Part shown: in pieces, positions 22,646-22,819 of the stretch
How positions within the stretch are numbered: position 1 is the first letter of the stretch
How the letters are laid out: every line of letters starts with the position of its first letter
DNA from: Candidatus Poribacteria bacterium
GTDB lineage: Bacteria > Poribacteria > DTPJ01 > WJIO01
DNA: 22,819 nt
Direction of reading: 5' to 3'
Assembly (NCBI GenBank): GCA_014730235.1
Contig: WJIO01000179.1
Span: 1 to 22,819, forward strand
The notes under the pieces: model-generated
The model's input: only the letters and a program-made list of their open reading frames with translations
Database searches by the model: none
What the model was told of the DNA's origin: nothing
Translations under genes and position numbers: made by a program

Positions 22646-22760
22646 ATGAAAATGCTCAAAGAATATAGTTCTATGTCATTCCTGCTTCAAGCTTTTTGAA
22701 AAAGCTTGAGCAAAAAGGAATAAGAGTTTCGCAGGAATGACAGCCTGATAGCATTTTCAT
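22646..22760. repeat. Inverted-repeat element with nested CATTCCTGC core
   Basis: Outer 11-bp arms ATGAAAATGCT (22646-22656) and AGCATTTTCAT (22750-22760) enclose a second stem TGTCATTCCTGC (22674-22685)/GCAGGAATGACA (22731-22742). Inside that is a third stem TCAAGCTTTTT (22687-22697)/AAAAAGCTTGA (22699-22709). The inner parts match the palindrome in the MITE at 15438-15576, but MITE terminal repeats are absent. Confidence 0.65.
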
Positions 22761-22819
22761 TTGCTAGTGTCTCTTTAAGCACTGCAACATCTGGTTTTAG
22801 TTAATTTTAGAAATATCAG

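Larger units (their letters stand above)
22494..22819. other. Non-coding end of the window
   Basis: No gene is supported here. It holds the kinase promoter candidate and the repeat element at 22646-22760; the last 59 bases show nothing recognisable. A plus-strand open frame over 22375-22668 is the shadow of the kinase 5' end and has no domain features. Confidence 0.6.

Noticed and set aside
22375-22668. 97-residue plus-strand open frame at the right end
   Set aside because: Its first third is the antisense of the kinase receiver domain, with low-complexity serine runs; no start signal or recognised domain.

Overview
This is an AT-rich (about 40% GC by eye) chromosomal stretch from a bacterium with a peptidoglycan wall (MurQ) and a Gram-negative-like enzyme set. 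Three secreted LamG-domain proteins, a Gfo/Idh/MocA dehydrogenase, a PL10-type pectate lyase, oversized peptide ABC transporter subunits, and short palindromic repeats in nearly every large intergenic gap point to an uncultivated, polysaccharide-using lineage. Candidatus Poribacteria is my best guess, with Planctomycetes-like groups as the alternative. This placement is inference; there is no rRNA or other marker gene here.

Layout. 1-2826 (+): a secreted pectate-lyase-like protein behind a well-formed promoter with a palindromic operator candidate, then murQ. 2834-9586 (-): reading leftward from 9586, lamG-2 and a secreted metallo-beta-lactamase-fold hydrolase; then after a gap a likely operon of galU, a Gfo/Idh/MocA oxidoreductase, lamG-1 and a two-domain oligopeptide ABC ATPase. 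10115-15433 (+): a tight operon of an extracellular solute-binding lipoprotein, two permeases and lamG-3. The ATPase of what is probably the same transporter is therefore on the other arm of the divergent region, and each half carries its own lamG. 15604-17324 (+): a zinc-dependent medium-chain dehydrogenase and a seven-helix membrane protein. 17958-20020 (+): a squalene-hopene-cyclase-like class II terpene cyclase translationally coupled to a DUF123/GIY-YIG protein. 19977-22448 (-): a hybrid sensor kinase (receiver-GAF-PAS-HisKA-HATPase-degenerate GGDEF), tail-to-tail and overlapping the GIY-YIG gene by 44 bp.

The most distinctive non-coding signal is a family of short non-autonomous elements (MITEs, 86-153 bp). 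Their terminal inverted repeats begin GGYTCTTCCGG and look like ISL3-family IS ends, and several copies have 7-8 bp target duplications, one of them perfect (TATATTTT at 9789-9796 and 9916-9923). Most copies carry at their centre a second palindromic module, CATTCCTGC...GCAGGAATG, which also occurs alone at 1826-1853 and 22674-22742. No transposase is encoded in the window. The LamG proteins share a short C-terminal W-[GA]-x-I-K tail that may be a lineage-specific sorting or anchoring signal.

Functionally the window combines uptake and turnover of oligomers (peptide transporter, MurQ, pectate lyase, LamG surface proteins), sugar-nucleotide and sugar oxidation enzymes, and a possible small isoprenoid locus. 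All assignments come from reading the translated sequence; no database search was run.
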